The notes beneath the pieces are model-generated. The model was given only the letters and a program-made list of their open reading frames with translations. It did no database searches and had not been told where the DNA came from. Positions 30,123 to 38,885 of a DNA stretch of 64,000 nt are shown here, piece by piece. A program made the position numbers and the translations under genes. This stretch comes from Schaalia vaccimaxillae DSM 15804 (lineage in GTDB: Bacteria; Actinomycetota; Actinomycetes; Actinomycetales; Actinomycetaceae), in NCBI RefSeq assembly GCF_000420425.1, contig NZ_ATUX01000006.1, forward strand, positions 124,001 to 188,000. Reading direction: 5' to 3'. Numbering within the stretch: the stretch's first letter is position 1; every line of letters starts with the position of its first letter.

Positions 30123-31562
30123 TCAGCCGTTGTTGGTGAGCTTCTCACGCAGAGCGGCAAGAGCCTCATCGGAGGCCAGGGTGCCTTCATTGTCCACCGG
30201 TGTGGAGTAGGAAGCCTGCTCTTCGACGGTCGGAGCAGCTTCGGCATCCTCTTCGGCAGCCTTGACGACCTGAGCCTTGTGGGCCTCCCAGCGGGCCTGA
30301 GCCTCTGCGTACTGGGCTTCCCAAGCCTCACGCTGAGCCTCGAAGCCTTCCATCCACTCCTGGGTTTCGGGATCGAAGCCCTCGGGGTACTTGTAGTTGC
30401 CGTCGTCGTCGTACTCGGCGGCCATACCGTAGAGCGAAGGATCGAATTCGTCGGAAGCCGGATCCACACCCTCGTTGGCCTGCTTGAGCGACAGGGAGAT
30501 GCGGCGACGCTCCAGATCAATGTCGATGACCTTCACGAAAGCGTCGTCACCAACCTTGACGACCTGGTCGGGCAGCTCGATGTGACGCTGAGCCAGCTCG
30601 GAGATGTGGACGAGGCCCTCGATGCCATCCTCGACGCGAACGAACGCGCCGAAGGGAACGAGCTTGGTGACCTTGCCGGGAACAACCTGGCCGATGGCAT
30701 GGGTACGGGCAAATGCCTGCCACGGGTCTTCCTGGGTGGCCTTGAGAGACAGGGAGACGCGCTCACGGTCCATGTCGACATCGAGAACCTCGACGGTGAC
30801 TTCCTGGCCAACCTCGACAACCTCGGACGGGTGATCGATGTGCTTCCAGGACAGTTCGGAGACGTGCACCAGGCCATCCACGCCGCCCAGATCAACGAAT
30901 GCGCCGAAGTTGACGATGGAGGACACGTTTCCGGTGCGAACCTGACCCTTTTGCAGGGTATGCAGGAAGTTAGTGCGAACCGTGGACTGAGTCTCTTCGA
31001 GGTAAGCGCGACGCGACAGAACAACGTTGTTGCGGTTCTTGTCGAGTTCGATGATCTTGGCCTCAAGCTCACGGCCGATGTAGGGCTGCAGATCACGGAC
31101 ACGACGCATCTCAACCAGGGATGCGGGCAGGAAGCCACGCAGACCAATGTCGATGATCAGGCCGCCCTTGACGACCTCGATAACGGTGCCGGTGACGACG
31201 CCTTCATCTTCCTTGACCTTCTCGATCTGACCCCAGGCGCGCTCGTACTGTGCGCGCTTCTTGGACAGGAGCAGACGGCCTTCCTTGTCTTCCTTCTGAA
31301 GAACGAGAGCCTCGACCTGGTCGCCAACGGCGACAACATCATCGGGGTTGACATCGTGCTTGATGGAAAGCTCACGAGAGAGGATAACGCCCTCAGTCTT
31401 GTAACCAATGTCGAGGAGGACCTCATCGTGGTCAACCTTGACGACAGTGCCCTCGACGATGTCGCCATCGTTGAAGTACTTGATGGTGGCGTCGATGGCG
31501 GCAAGCAGGTCTTCTTCGGTACCGATGTCGTTAATTGCGACCTGCGGCGTGTTGGTGGTCAT
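30123..31562 (-). CDS. rpsA: 30S ribosomal protein S1
   Basis: S1 binds mRNA and helps initiation on the 30S subunit. The 479-residue protein has four S1 RNA-binding domains at roughly residues 35-105, 120-190, 205-280 and 290-365; the last two are the most canonical (FGAFVDLGGVDGLVHVSEL, FGAFVRVEDGIEGLVHISEL). A tail of about 100 residues is rich in Glu, Ala, Gln and Trp, including repeated WEAQ/WEAH segments, as in other actinobacterial S1 proteins. It lies downstream of polA; the 181-base gap probably carries its own promoter, although I could not pick one with confidence. Confidence 0.97.
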   Translation of the reverse strand: MTTNTPQVAINDIGTEEDLLAAIDATIKYFNDGDIVEGTVVKVDHDEVLLDIGYKTEGVILSRELSIKHDVNPDDVVAVGDQVEALVLQKEDKEGRLLLSKKRAQYERAWGQIEKVKEDEGVVTGTVIEVVKGGLIIDIGLRGFLPASLVEMRRVRDLQPYIGRELEAKIIELDKNRNNVVLSRRAYLEETQSTVRTNFLHTLQKGQVRTGNVSSIVNFGAFVDLGGVDGLVHVSELSWKHIDHPSEVVEVGQEVTVEVLDVDMDRERVSLSLKATQEDPWQAFARTHAIGQVVPGKVTKLVPFGAFVRVEDGIEGLVHISELAQRHIELPDQVVKVGDDAFVKVIDIDLERRRISLSLKQANEGVDPASDEFDPSLYGMAAEYDDDGNYKYPEGFDPETQEWMEGFEAQREAWEAQYAEAQARWEAHKAQVVKAAEEDAEAAPTVEEQASYSTPVDNEGTLASDEALAALREKLTNNG

Positions 31563-31743
31563 GTAGTTGTGTCTCCGAAACGGACTGAATAGTAGGTGGA
31601 TATGTCAGATGCCCAGCAGTTCTTCGTATTGGATACACGAGACCCAAGGCACCGTGGATAAGTCTAACAGCCGAAAAGCAGCTCGGAGAACCATGTAATG
31701 CCACCAAAAAGTGGGGTACGTCGCGAAATAGGTCGAGCACTGG

Positions 31744-34461
31744 TCAGTGCGCAGCATCCTTCCACGAGCGGCCCACCCCTACCGCAACATCAAGTGGCAC
31801 ATCGAGTTGCACAGGTTCGGCCATCTTCACACGCACGATCTGCTCGACCTTGTCTCGTTCACCCGGGGCCAATTCGATGAGCAATTCATCGTGGATTTGA
31901 ACCAAAACTCGCGAAGCTAGTCCCGCAGCGGCTAAAGCATCAACAACATCAACCATAGCGATCTTCATAATGTCTGCGGCGCTTCCCTGAATAGGAGCAT
32001 TAAGCGCAGCCCGCTCAGCCATTTCACGTCTCTGCCGATTATCAGAACGCAAGTCGGGCAGATAGCGGCGCCTACCCAGCATCGTCTGCGTATACCCATC
32101 CCGACGAGCTTTTTCCACGAGGGAATCCAGGTAGTTACGCACACCGCCAAAACGTTCGAAGTAACGATCTCGCAAGGCCGCCGCCTCGGGGACAGGAATC
32201 TTGAGCTGGGCTGACAGGCCGTACGACGACAATCCGTAAGCCAACCCGTACGACGTTGCTTTGATGCGCGAACGTTGCTCGGAGGTGACCTCATCTACCG
32301 CGGTATCAAAGACCATCGCAGCCATCGTGCGGTGCAGGTCCTCACCGGTGTTGAAGGCCTCAATCAATCCGCCATCACCTGATAGGTGAGCCATCAGACG
32401 CATCTCAATCTGCGAGTAATCGACACTCATCAGACTGTCAAAACCAGATCCGGCAACGAATCCTTCGCGTATCCTCATGCCATCTTCACTGCGTGCGGGA
32501 ATGTTTTGAAGGTTCGGCTCCGATGAAGCCAGCCGACCAGTGGCTGCTGCCACCTGAGAAAAAGTCGTATGGATACGCCCGTCGGGTTGAATCGTGGCGC
32601 GCAGGGAATCAACCATCTGTTTGAGCTTGATTCGGTCCCGATGTGACAACAAATATTCAAGAAACTCGTGGCCAGGTCCTCCCTGATGCACTGTCTTGAC
32701 CCACAGATCCTGCAGTGCCTCGGCGTTGGTGGTGTAACCGGTCTTCGTCCGCTTCGTTTTGGGTAGGCCTAGATCTTCGAAGAGCACCTTTTGTAGTTGT
32801 TTCGGGCTCGAAAGATTGACTTCGACGCCAAGAACCTCGTAGGCCGCTTGCCGCGCAGCATCGACATCGGCGCCCAGTTCCGCAGACAGGTCGTCGAGGA
32901 CATCAGAGTCGACAGCGATACCGATCTCTTCCATCCCTGCCAAAACACGAGATACGGGTTGTTCCAGGTCCGTCAGAAGCTCAACGCCGTCAGATTCTTC
33001 AAGCTCCTGGCCAATACGCTCACGCAATGTCAAAAGAAGTCCCGCAATATGGGCTGCGTTGCGTTGAGCCTGTGATGGTCCTTCCTGCGGCGCGTCGGTA
33101 ATGTCAAAGAGGACGTCAGATGATTGGGATTGCGCGGCCTCAACATCAATACCGAGATAGCGTCGCAGCAGATCTTCGACGGCGTACGAACGTTGATCGG
33201 GATGAGCAAGGTAAGCGGCGAGTTGGACGTCAAAACCTGGGTCCGCCAATTTCCACCCTTGCGACGCCAAGGCGTGACGTAAACCTTTGGCGTCGTGGAC
33301 GGTTGAGTCGGCATCCTTGGCGAGGAGCTGAGCGACGTGCGCATCCTGCGTTGGCGTCAATTCGGCAGGATCAACGACGAGGACGCTTCGCGCGCCTGCG
33401 ATAGCGAGGACGCGAACCTGTCCCCTTGCTGCTTGCATCTGGCCATCCCCCCATAGCGAGAGGCGGCCTTGGTCATCACTCCACTGGGAGATATCGGTTG
33501 TTTCATCTACGAGGACAAGTGGCTTGTCGGCCTCGTGGTCATCGGCAGGATCATGGAAGCCTGCCTGGGGCGCCTCATCGACACCGATCCCCGCTGCGCC
33601 GCGAACCCGCGACCGAAGGTTATTGAACTCGAGGGTGTCGAAAAGAGACTCAATTGCGGTCATATCCGTAGATCCGCGTTTAAGGTCATCAATTTCGACT
33701 CCGACATCGAGGTCGGTCAGCAAATGGTTGAGTCGACGGTTGCGTTTGACATTGTCGATATTGTCACGCAGTGCTTCGCCTCGTTTTCCACCGATTTCGT
33801 GGGCGCGATCTAGGAGGTTATCGAGGCCATCGAATTTGTTAATCCATTGGGCTGCGGTCTTGGGTCCCACCCCGGGCACACCTGGCAGATTGTCGCTGGT
33901 TTCACCCACGATAGCGGCAATTTCAGGGTAGCGATGCGGGGGGACTCCATACTTGTCCTCTACCGCTTGAGGAGTCATCTGGCGCAGGTCACCAGGGCCT
34001 GTTCCCGGGTAGAGCACCGTGACAGATTCATTGACTGTCTGAAAAGAATCCCTGTCGCCCGATACGACGAGGACGCGCCGCCCAGACAGGTCGCCTCGGT
34101 GCGCCAACGTTGCAAGGATATCGTCGGCCTCGTAGCCGTCCTTCGTCAGTGAGACGATTCCCATCGCCTCAAGTACCTGGCGTATGAGTCCAATTTGTCC
34201 CTTAAATTCCTCAGGGGTTTCGGCCCGTGTTCCCTTATATTCAGGGTATTCGTCGGTTCGGAACGAATGGCGCGAGACGTCGAAGGCAACGGCAATATGT
34301 GAAGGCTGTTCATTTTCGAGGAGCCGGATCAACATCGTGGTAAATCCGTACACGGCATTGGTGTGTTGCCCTGTAGATGTTACGAAGTTGTCGGCCGGCA
34401 GGGCGTAGAAGGCACGGAAAGCCATCGAATGGCCGTCGATAATCAGCAAAGTCTCACTCAC
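31744..34461 (-). CDS. polA: DNA polymerase I
   Basis: Pol I fills gaps and removes RNA primers. The 905-residue protein has an N-terminal 5' nuclease domain (IIDGHSMAFRAF, AFDVSRHSFRTDEYPEYKG, the GVGPKTA helix-hairpin-helix). The middle domain lacks the DxE exonuclease residues, so proofreading is probably absent, as in other actinobacteria. The polymerase domain has motif A DYSQIEMRLMAHLSGD, motif B around RSRIKATSYGLAYG and motif C QIHDELL. I prefer the GTG at 34461, with AGGG upstream, which gives the family start SETLLIIDGHS; an ATG at 34482 would overlap the divergent thioesterase start codon. Confidence 0.96.
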   Translation of the reverse strand: MSETLLIIDGHSMAFRAFYALPADNFVTSTGQHTNAVYGFTTMLIRLLENEQPSHIAVAFDVSRHSFRTDEYPEYKGTRAETPEEFKGQIGLIRQVLEAMGIVSLTKDGYEADDILATLAHRGDLSGRRVLVVSGDRDSFQTVNESVTVLYPGTGPGDLRQMTPQAVEDKYGVPPHRYPEIAAIVGETSDNLPGVPGVGPKTAAQWINKFDGLDNLLDRAHEIGGKRGEALRDNIDNVKRNRRLNHLLTDLDVGVEIDDLKRGSTDMTAIESLFDTLEFNNLRSRVRGAAGIGVDEAPQAGFHDPADDHEADKPLVLVDETTDISQWSDDQGRLSLWGDGQMQAARGQVRVLAIAGARSVLVVDPAELTPTQDAHVAQLLAKDADSTVHDAKGLRHALASQGWKLADPGFDVQLAAYLAHPDQRSYAVEDLLRRYLGIDVEAAQSQSSDVLFDITDAPQEGPSQAQRNAAHIAGLLLTLRERIGQELEESDGVELLTDLEQPVSRVLAGMEEIGIAVDSDVLDDLSAELGADVDAARQAAYEVLGVEVNLSSPKQLQKVLFEDLGLPKTKRTKTGYTTNAEALQDLWVKTVHQGGPGHEFLEYLLSHRDRIKLKQMVDSLRATIQPDGRIHTTFSQVAAATGRLASSEPNLQNIPARSEDGMRIREGFVAGSGFDSLMSVDYSQIEMRLMAHLSGDGGLIEAFNTGEDLHRTMAAMVFDTAVDEVTSEQRSRIKATSYGLAYGLSSYGLSAQLKIPVPEAAALRDRYFERFGGVRNYLDSLVEKARRDGYTQTMLGRRRYLPDLRSDNRQRREMAERAALNAPIQGSAADIMKIAMVDVVDALAAAGLASRVLVQIHDELLIELAPGERDKVEQIVRVKMAEPVQLDVPLDVAVGVGRSWKDAAH

Positions 34462-34480
34462 ACATGACACCCTAGATGCC

Positions 34481-34960
34481 ATGACCGATGCAGACCGAAT
34501 GAACCGTGACCCAATCTCATCTGATCCGCCGTCCTCGCACCGCGATAACGCTGATTTGGGTCAAGAGTTTGATTCACGAACATTGATGAGTCGAATGGGA
34601 ATGAAGCTTGTTGAAGTGGATCCGACTCGCACTGTGGTGTCGATGCCGGTGGCAGGAAACACTCAACCTGCAGGTTTTCTACACGGTGGAGCCAGCGCCG
34701 CTCTTGTCGAAACTGCAGCATCTCTGGCAGCAAGCCAACATGGCCTCCAACTTCGCCCGGACGCCCCACTGGTGGCCGTTGGAACAGAACTTTCAATCAG
34801 CCACGTGGCGTCGGCGCGTGATGGCTGCATCCGCGCAACCACCAGCGCCGTCCATCTTGGCCTCTCATCAACCGTTCACACAGTGGAAGTAACCGATGAG
34901 AAGAATCGTTTAATCGCGACGGCCCGCGTGACCAATCGTCTGCTTGATCCGCGCCGCTGA
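34481..34960 (+). CDS. PaaI-like hotdog-fold thioesterase
   Basis: This 159-residue protein has the PaaI/YbgC-type hotdog motif FLHGGASAALVETAAS (residues about 67-82) and the later GTELSISHVASARDG. Such enzymes hydrolyse acyl-CoA thioesters, for example in menaquinone or phenylacetate metabolism; the substrate here is unknown. The first 35 residues are polar and not part of the fold, and the ATG at 34481 has no clear ribosome site, so a later start such as 34586 (MSRMGMKL) is possible. It is head to head with polA and shares a terminator with pdtaR. Confidence 0.82.
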   Translation: MTDADRMNRDPISSDPPSSHRDNADLGQEFDSRTLMSRMGMKLVEVDPTRTVVSMPVAGNTQPAGFLHGGASAALVETAASLAASQHGLQLRPDAPLVAVGTELSISHVASARDGCIRATTSAVHLGLSSTVHTVEVTDEKNRLIATARVTNRLLDPRR

Positions 34961-35012
34961 GCACCCAAAGATCATCGATCTCAAAACTGGGTGTGCCACA
35001 AGCCCAAGCAAC

Positions 35013-35050
35013 AAGTGGGGCCCGACGTCTAATCACGCCGGGCCCCACTT
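35013..35050. terminator. Bidirectional terminator between thioesterase gene and pdtaR
   Basis: A perfect 12-bp stem (35013-35024 with 35039-35050) closes a 14-base loop 9 bases beyond the pdtaR stop, between convergent genes. Confidence 0.8.
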
Positions 35051-35059
35051 TGAGCTTCG

Positions 35060-35653
35060 TCACTCTTCGACCTGATCAATAACCGCGTCAGCAACTTCGC
35101 GCATAGACAGGCGCCGATCCATGGATGTCTTTTGGATCCAGCGGAAGGCCTCCGGTTCGGTCATTCCCATGTTCTTCATGAGAAGACCTTTGGCACGATC
35201 TACACGTTTACGCGTTTCGAAGCGGTCGGAGAGGTCCGCGATTTCCTCTTCGAGGGATTCGATTTCCTGGTGACGCGAAAGGGCGATTTCGACGGCCGGG
35301 ATAAGGTCCGCAGGACTGAATGGTTTGACGACATATGCCATGGCGCCTGCGTCGCGTGCGCGTTCCACGAGTTCTGTCTGGCTGAAGGCCGTGAGCATGA
35401 CCACCGCGCACGACAATTCCTGGAGGATTTTCTCCGCTGCGGTGATGCCATCCATCTTCGGCATCTTGACATCCATCACACACAGATCTGGTTCGAGTTC
35501 GAGTGCCATCTGGACTGCTTCTTCGCCGTCTGCAGCCTCGCCAATGACGGCGAAACCGGCAGAGGTCAGCGTCTCAACAATGTCGAGACGGATGAGGCCT
35601 TCATCCTCTGCGACCAGTACGCGACGCGGTTCTGTCTGTTCTTCAGCAGTCAT
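35060..35653 (-). CDS. pdtaR: ANTAR-domain response regulator, PdtaR-like
   Basis: This 197-residue regulator has an N-terminal receiver domain (acidic pocket VAEDEG, phospho-acceptor Asp in CVMDVKMPKMDG, KPF lysine near residue 110) joined by a coiled linker to a C-terminal ANTAR domain (RAKGLLMKNMGMTEPEAFRWIQ). ANTAR proteins bind paired hairpins in RNA and prevent termination. It matches the mycobacterial PdtaR, partner of the histidine kinase PdtaS, which is not in this window. Its position near polA, rpsA and the pyk/lgt/trp block is also the mycobacterial order. Confidence 0.93.
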   Translation of the reverse strand: MTAEEQTEPRRVLVAEDEGLIRLDIVETLTSAGFAVIGEAADGEEAVQMALELEPDLCVMDVKMPKMDGITAAEKILQELSCAVVMLTAFSQTELVERARDAGAMAYVVKPFSPADLIPAVEIALSRHQEIESLEEEIADLSDRFETRKRVDRAKGLLMKNMGMTEPEAFRWIQKTSMDRRLSMREVADAVIDQVEE

Positions 35654-35718
35654 TTGTCTGTCCTCGGTTTGGTAGGTGATCGTCGTCTATTCTAAAGTGT
35701 CCATGTGGCAAACATGTA

Positions 35719-35792
35719 GCCCCGATAGCCCAACTGGCAGAGGCGGTCGGCTCAAACCCGGCTTGTTGTGGGTTCGAATCCCACTCGGGGTA
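35719..35792 (+). tRNA. tRNA with CAA anticodon (predicted Leu) and unusually short variable region
   Basis: The 74-base gene folds as follows: acceptor arm GCCCCGA with TCGGGGT (a G1-U72 wobble, then A73), a 3-bp D stem with a 10-base D loop AACTGGCAGA, anticodon stem GTCGG/CCGGC with loop CTCAAAC (anticodon CAA), variable region TTGTT, and T stem GTGGG/CCCAC with loop TTCGAAT. CCA is not encoded. The D arm (unpaired 13, GGNAGA) is built like that of leucine tRNAs, but leucine tRNAs normally have a long variable arm. A strong terminator follows 11 bases later. Aminoacylation identity is uncertain. Confidence 0.9.
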
Positions 35793-35802
35793 CTGCACAC
35801 AT

Positions 35803-35836
35803 CGTGGTCAGAGGCTATTTTAGGCCTCTGACCACG
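35803..35836 (+). terminator. Rho-independent terminator of the tRNA gene
   Basis: A perfect 13-bp stem (35803-35815 with 35824-35836) is followed by ACTTTTATT, the best T-tailed terminator in the window. It shows that the tRNA is its own transcription unit. Confidence 0.88.
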
Positions 35837-35877
35837 ACTTTTATTGTCTATGCGAGCGTATGTCCCAGCTATAGCAA

Positions 35878-35904
35878 AGCGGCACCATCTATGATGGTGC
35901 CGCT
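35878..35904 (-). terminator. Terminator of the small unknown gene
   Basis: A perfect 12-bp stem (35878-35889 with 35893-35904) with a 3-base loop ends 8 bases past the stop of the 69-codon gene. The next bases on that strand are TTGCTATAG. Confidence 0.78.
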
Positions 35905-35912
35905 CATTGCTG

Positions 35913-36122
35913 TCATGCGACCGGAATCAGTTCCAGGCCTAAGAAACGTGCTGCCGCTCCGCGCAGATCTGGAACATCCAGATCGGAGATAGCCTGAGCG
36001 ATTGTCATGTCGTTGAACTCGGCGTACCAGGGTTTGACTGCCTGAGACAGCCCTTCGACACTCAGGTTGTTTGCTTGGCGATCAAGCATCGTCGCATGGA
36101 CCGACACGGTCCGGGTATTCAT
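35913..36122 (-). CDS. Small protein of unknown function
   Basis: I do not recognise this 69-residue protein. I chose the ATG at 36122 because GGAGAAG lies 9 bases upstream; an ATG pair seven codons earlier (36143) has no clear ribosome site. The sequence is soluble-looking, with VSVHATMLDRQ at the start, a central WYAEFNDMTIAQAISDL and a C-terminal RGAAARFLGLELIPVA. There is no signal peptide, cysteine or membrane segment. A perfect terminator sits 8 bases past the stop and a structured leader lies upstream, which suggests a real, separately controlled gene. Neighbours are a tRNA on the other strand and pyk. Confidence 0.6.
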   Translation of the reverse strand: MNTRTVSVHATMLDRQANNLSVEGLSQAVKPWYAEFNDMTIAQAISDLDVPDLRGAAARFLGLELIPVA

Positions 36123-36162
36123 ATTCAATTTCTTCTCCATCATTCTTCATTCATCGGCGCAA

Positions 36163-36196
36163 GCAGGTATGTGCGTTGTTCGCACAGGCAACCTGC
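36163..36196 (-). promoter_or_regulatory. Leader hairpin of the small unknown gene
   Basis: A two-part hairpin lies 41 bases before the 69-codon gene: outer arms GCAGGT/ACCTGC (36163-36168 and 36191-36196) and inner arms TGTGCG/CGCACA. Further upstream on the - strand, a TTGATG ... AATACT pair with 17-base spacing may be the promoter, which would give a leader of about 150 bases. In the remaining bases up to 36352 I see no gene. Confidence 0.45.
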
Positions 36197-36352
36197 TGGC
36201 GTTGGTCTGTTTTGGATCGACTTCGTTTTGAAGGCATCCTTTGCCTGTTGTCAATAACGTCAACGTCGTAACCACAGCAAGTATTCCATTTTGTCACAGT
36301 CTCATCAAGATGTCCACCACTTATCACTAAGCAGCAACCTTGTGTTCATATG

Positions 36353-36384
36353 CAAGATGCCGCCCCGTCAGGAGCGGCATCTTG
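36353..36384 (-). terminator. Terminator downstream of pyk
   Basis: A perfect 11-bp stem (36353-36363 with 36374-36384) lies 16 bases after the pyk stop, with a 10-base loop. Confidence 0.78.
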
Positions 36385-36400
36385 TCAAAGCACTATCAGA

Positions 36401-37849
36401 TCAACGGTTGGAAGCCCCGCCAATCGAATAGTCGACCTCGTCGCCGACCTCGTGCACTCGCAACATGTTGGATGACCCAGCGGTACCCGGAGGCATGCCT
36501 GCGATGATGACCAAGTCGTCGCCTATCTCTGCGAGATGGGAATTTTGTACAACCTGATCAACCTGCCAGACCATATCGTCAGTGTGTTGAACCTGGGGGA
36601 CTCGGTAAGTCTGAATACCCCACGACAGCGCGAGTCGCCTGCGAGTGGATTCAAGAGGGGTAAAAGCCAGCATGGGGATGGGCCTGCGCAAACGCGACAT
36701 CAGCCTTGCTGAAGTGCCCGACTGGGTGAAAGTCACCAGATACTTCGCGTCCAGATGTTCAGCGATAGAACCTGCGGCATCACAAATCACGCCAGCCCGA
36801 TCATTGACGAAGTATCCGGGAAGAGCAGCAATGCGTTCGCCACCGTTTTCTTCGGTTGACTCCACGATACGGGCCATAGTCCGAACGGCTTCAATGGGGA
36901 ACGCTCCAATAGAGGTTTCACCAGAGAGCATGACGGCGTCAGCTCCATCAAGGATGGCGTTAGCACAGTCAGAGGCTTCTGCACGGGTTGGACGAGGATT
37001 CTTAATCATCGAATCCATCACCTGCGTGGCGACAATGACCGGCTTAGCGGCGCGGCGCGCCAGCTCAATCGCACGCTTTTGAACCAACGGCACCGATTCG
37101 AGAGGCATTTCGACGCCCAGGTCGCCGCGAGCAACCATAATGGCATCGAAGGCGTCGACGATCTCATTGAGAGCATCCACGGCCTGAGGCTTTTCAATCT
37201 TGGCGATGACGGGGATGCGATGGCCCATCTCATCCATAATTGCATGCACGTCTTCAACGTCTGCCGCATTACGCACGAAGGACAGAGCAATGAAGTCCGC
37301 GTTCTGTTCAATCGCCCAGCGCAGATCTTCTTTGTCCTTTTCCGACAGAGCGGGAACAGACACAGCGACACCGGGAAGATTCAGGCCTTTGTGGTCTGAC
37401 ACAACGCCGGGGACCTCAACCTTGGTGACAACGTCTGTAGCAGTGACTTCAATGACGCGCACGGCGACATTTCCGTCGTCAATGAGCAAACGGTCGCCCG
37501 GAGCGCAGTCCCCCGGCAAACCTTTGAAAGTGGTGCCCACCAGTTCCTTAGTTCCTGGGACCTCGCGAGTGGTGATGGTGAAAGTATCACCAATCTCGAG
37601 AGCTTGAGGTCCGTCCTCAAAGGTTTCCAAGCGAATCTTTGGACCTTGTAAGTCAACGAGGATGGCGACGGCTCGACCCGAGGTGTTAGAGGCTTTACGA
37701 ACCTTTTCAATCACTGCCTCGTGTTCGGCAGGGCTGCCGTGAGAACGGTTGATGCGTGCGACATCCATACCGGCGTCGACAAGCGCTTGGATCTGTTCAG
37801 AAGAAGCGGTTGCAGGACCGATGGTGCAGACAATTTTTGCTCGGCGCAT
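36401..37849 (-). CDS. pyk: Pyruvate kinase
   Basis: This enzyme makes pyruvate and ATP from phosphoenolpyruvate and ADP. The 482-residue protein begins RRAKIVCTIGPAT. It has the ARINRSHG nucleotide segment, LVDLQGPKIR, the metal site in FIALSFVRNAADV, the catalytic lysine segment IAKIEKPQA, VARGDLGVE and the signature VIVATQVMDSMI ... PTRAEASDCANAILDGADAVMLSGET. The C-terminal allosteric domain is complete. It stands alone, 70 bases after lgt and ahead of its own terminator. Confidence 0.98.
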   Translation of the reverse strand: MRRAKIVCTIGPATASSEQIQALVDAGMDVARINRSHGSPAEHEAVIEKVRKASNTSGRAVAILVDLQGPKIRLETFEDGPQALEIGDTFTITTREVPGTKELVGTTFKGLPGDCAPGDRLLIDDGNVAVRVIEVTATDVVTKVEVPGVVSDHKGLNLPGVAVSVPALSEKDKEDLRWAIEQNADFIALSFVRNAADVEDVHAIMDEMGHRIPVIAKIEKPQAVDALNEIVDAFDAIMVARGDLGVEMPLESVPLVQKRAIELARRAAKPVIVATQVMDSMIKNPRPTRAEASDCANAILDGADAVMLSGETSIGAFPIEAVRTMARIVESTEENGGERIAALPGYFVNDRAGVICDAAGSIAEHLDAKYLVTFTQSGTSARLMSRLRRPIPMLAFTPLESTRRRLALSWGIQTYRVPQVQHTDDMVWQVDQVVQNSHLAEIGDDLVIIAGMPPGTAGSSNMLRVHEVGDEVDYSIGGASNR

Positions 37850-37919
37850 AGCCCCAGTCTACCGGCAAGCGGGACCTTGATCCCCCTCATCGGCATGTCG
37901 CCGGCGTGATGCTAACCAT

Positions 37920-38885
37920 TCATTCCTCAAGATTTGACGAAGAATTGACTTGTTCTTCAATCTCTACTGAGGCAATGCTTGCGTCAACCTCAAGTCCAAG
38001 AGCATCTTGAGGATCGCTCACAGTCAGGCCATCACTCTGAGCGCCGTCCTCATCATCGGCTGGCCTCTCATGGGGCAGCAAAGCCGTCGACGCACCGCGT
38101 TTGCCAGCAAAGACAAATACAGCAACACCCAACGCGAAGATCAGAATCGACGTCCAAACATTGAGTCGCACGCCCAAAATGTGTTCGGCCTCGTCGATTC
38201 GCATGTATTCAATCCATGCCCGGCCCAAGGTGTACGCCATGAGATACAGACCAAAGACTTGACCGGATTTGAAGGTCCGACGGCGGTCAATCCACACAAT
38301 GAGGGCAGCCATCGCCAGGTTCCACAGACACTCATACAAGAAGGTGGGGTGGAATAGTGTCCCGGACTCGAAGCCAGCAGGCAGGTGAGCATCGTCAATC
38401 TGGAGTCCCCACGGCAAGGTTGTTGGCCCACCAAAGAGTTCCTGGTTAAACCAGTTGCCCCAACGTCCAATCGCCTGAGCCACCAGCAGCGCCGGTGCAA
38501 TTGAATCAGCGATAGGACCGAGTCGTTGACCTGCTCGTTTGACCGCAATCCAGGCTCCGAGGGCGCCAAAAGCAACACCGCCCCACACCCCCAGTCCCCC
38601 ACGCCAAATTTGCAATGCCAGCCACGGGTCACCGCCCTCGCCAAAATACGCGGCAGGTGACGAGAGGACGTGGTAAAGACGAGCCCCAATGATCCCCAGA
38701 GGGATCGCCCACAATGCGACGTCGTACATAAGCTCGGGATCTCCCCCGCGCTTCCGGTAACGCTTACCTGTGTACCACACGGCAACAGCCATGGCAGTGA
38801 CCATGATGATGCCGTAGGCGCGCAGCGGAACGGGACCAAGATGCCATACTCCGACCGACGGTGAAGGAATTGCCGTGGCGATCAT
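37920..38885 (-). CDS. lgt: Prolipoprotein diacylglyceryl transferase
   Basis: Lgt transfers diacylglycerol from phosphatidylglycerol to the lipobox cysteine of prelipoproteins in the cytoplasmic membrane. The 321-residue protein has about seven membrane helices, the GARLYHVL and GGLGVWGGV segments, and the Lgt signature GRWGNWFNQELFGGPT near residue 145. The C-terminal 60 residues after the last helix are charged and variable. I chose the ATG at 38885, which overlaps the trpA stop as ATGA, over an upstream start inside trpA. trpA-lgt adjacency is a known actinobacterial arrangement. Confidence 0.96.
   Translation of the reverse strand: MIATAIPSPSVGVWHLGPVPLRAYGIIMVTAMAVAVWYTGKRYRKRGGDPELMYDVALWAIPLGIIGARLYHVLSSPAAYFGEGGDPWLALQIWRGGLGVWGGVAFGALGAWIAVKRAGQRLGPIADSIAPALLVAQAIGRWGNWFNQELFGGPTTLPWGLQIDDAHLPAGFESGTLFHPTFLYECLWNLAMAALIVWIDRRRTFKSGQVFGLYLMAYTLGRAWIEYMRIDEAEHILGVRLNVWTSILIFALGVAVFVFAGKRGASTALLPHERPADDEDGAQSDGLTVSDPQDALGLEVDASIASVEIEEQVNSSSNLEE

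Noticed and set aside
29910-31592. A 560-codon open frame on the + strand opposite rpsA
   Set aside because: It mirrors the codons of rpsA, a certain gene on the other strand, has no ribosome site or domain, and GC-rich third positions create such frames.
35719-35792. tRNA as an integration site for a mobile element
   Set aside because: No integrase, direct repeat of the tRNA 3' end or foreign cargo is visible nearby; core genes continue on both sides.
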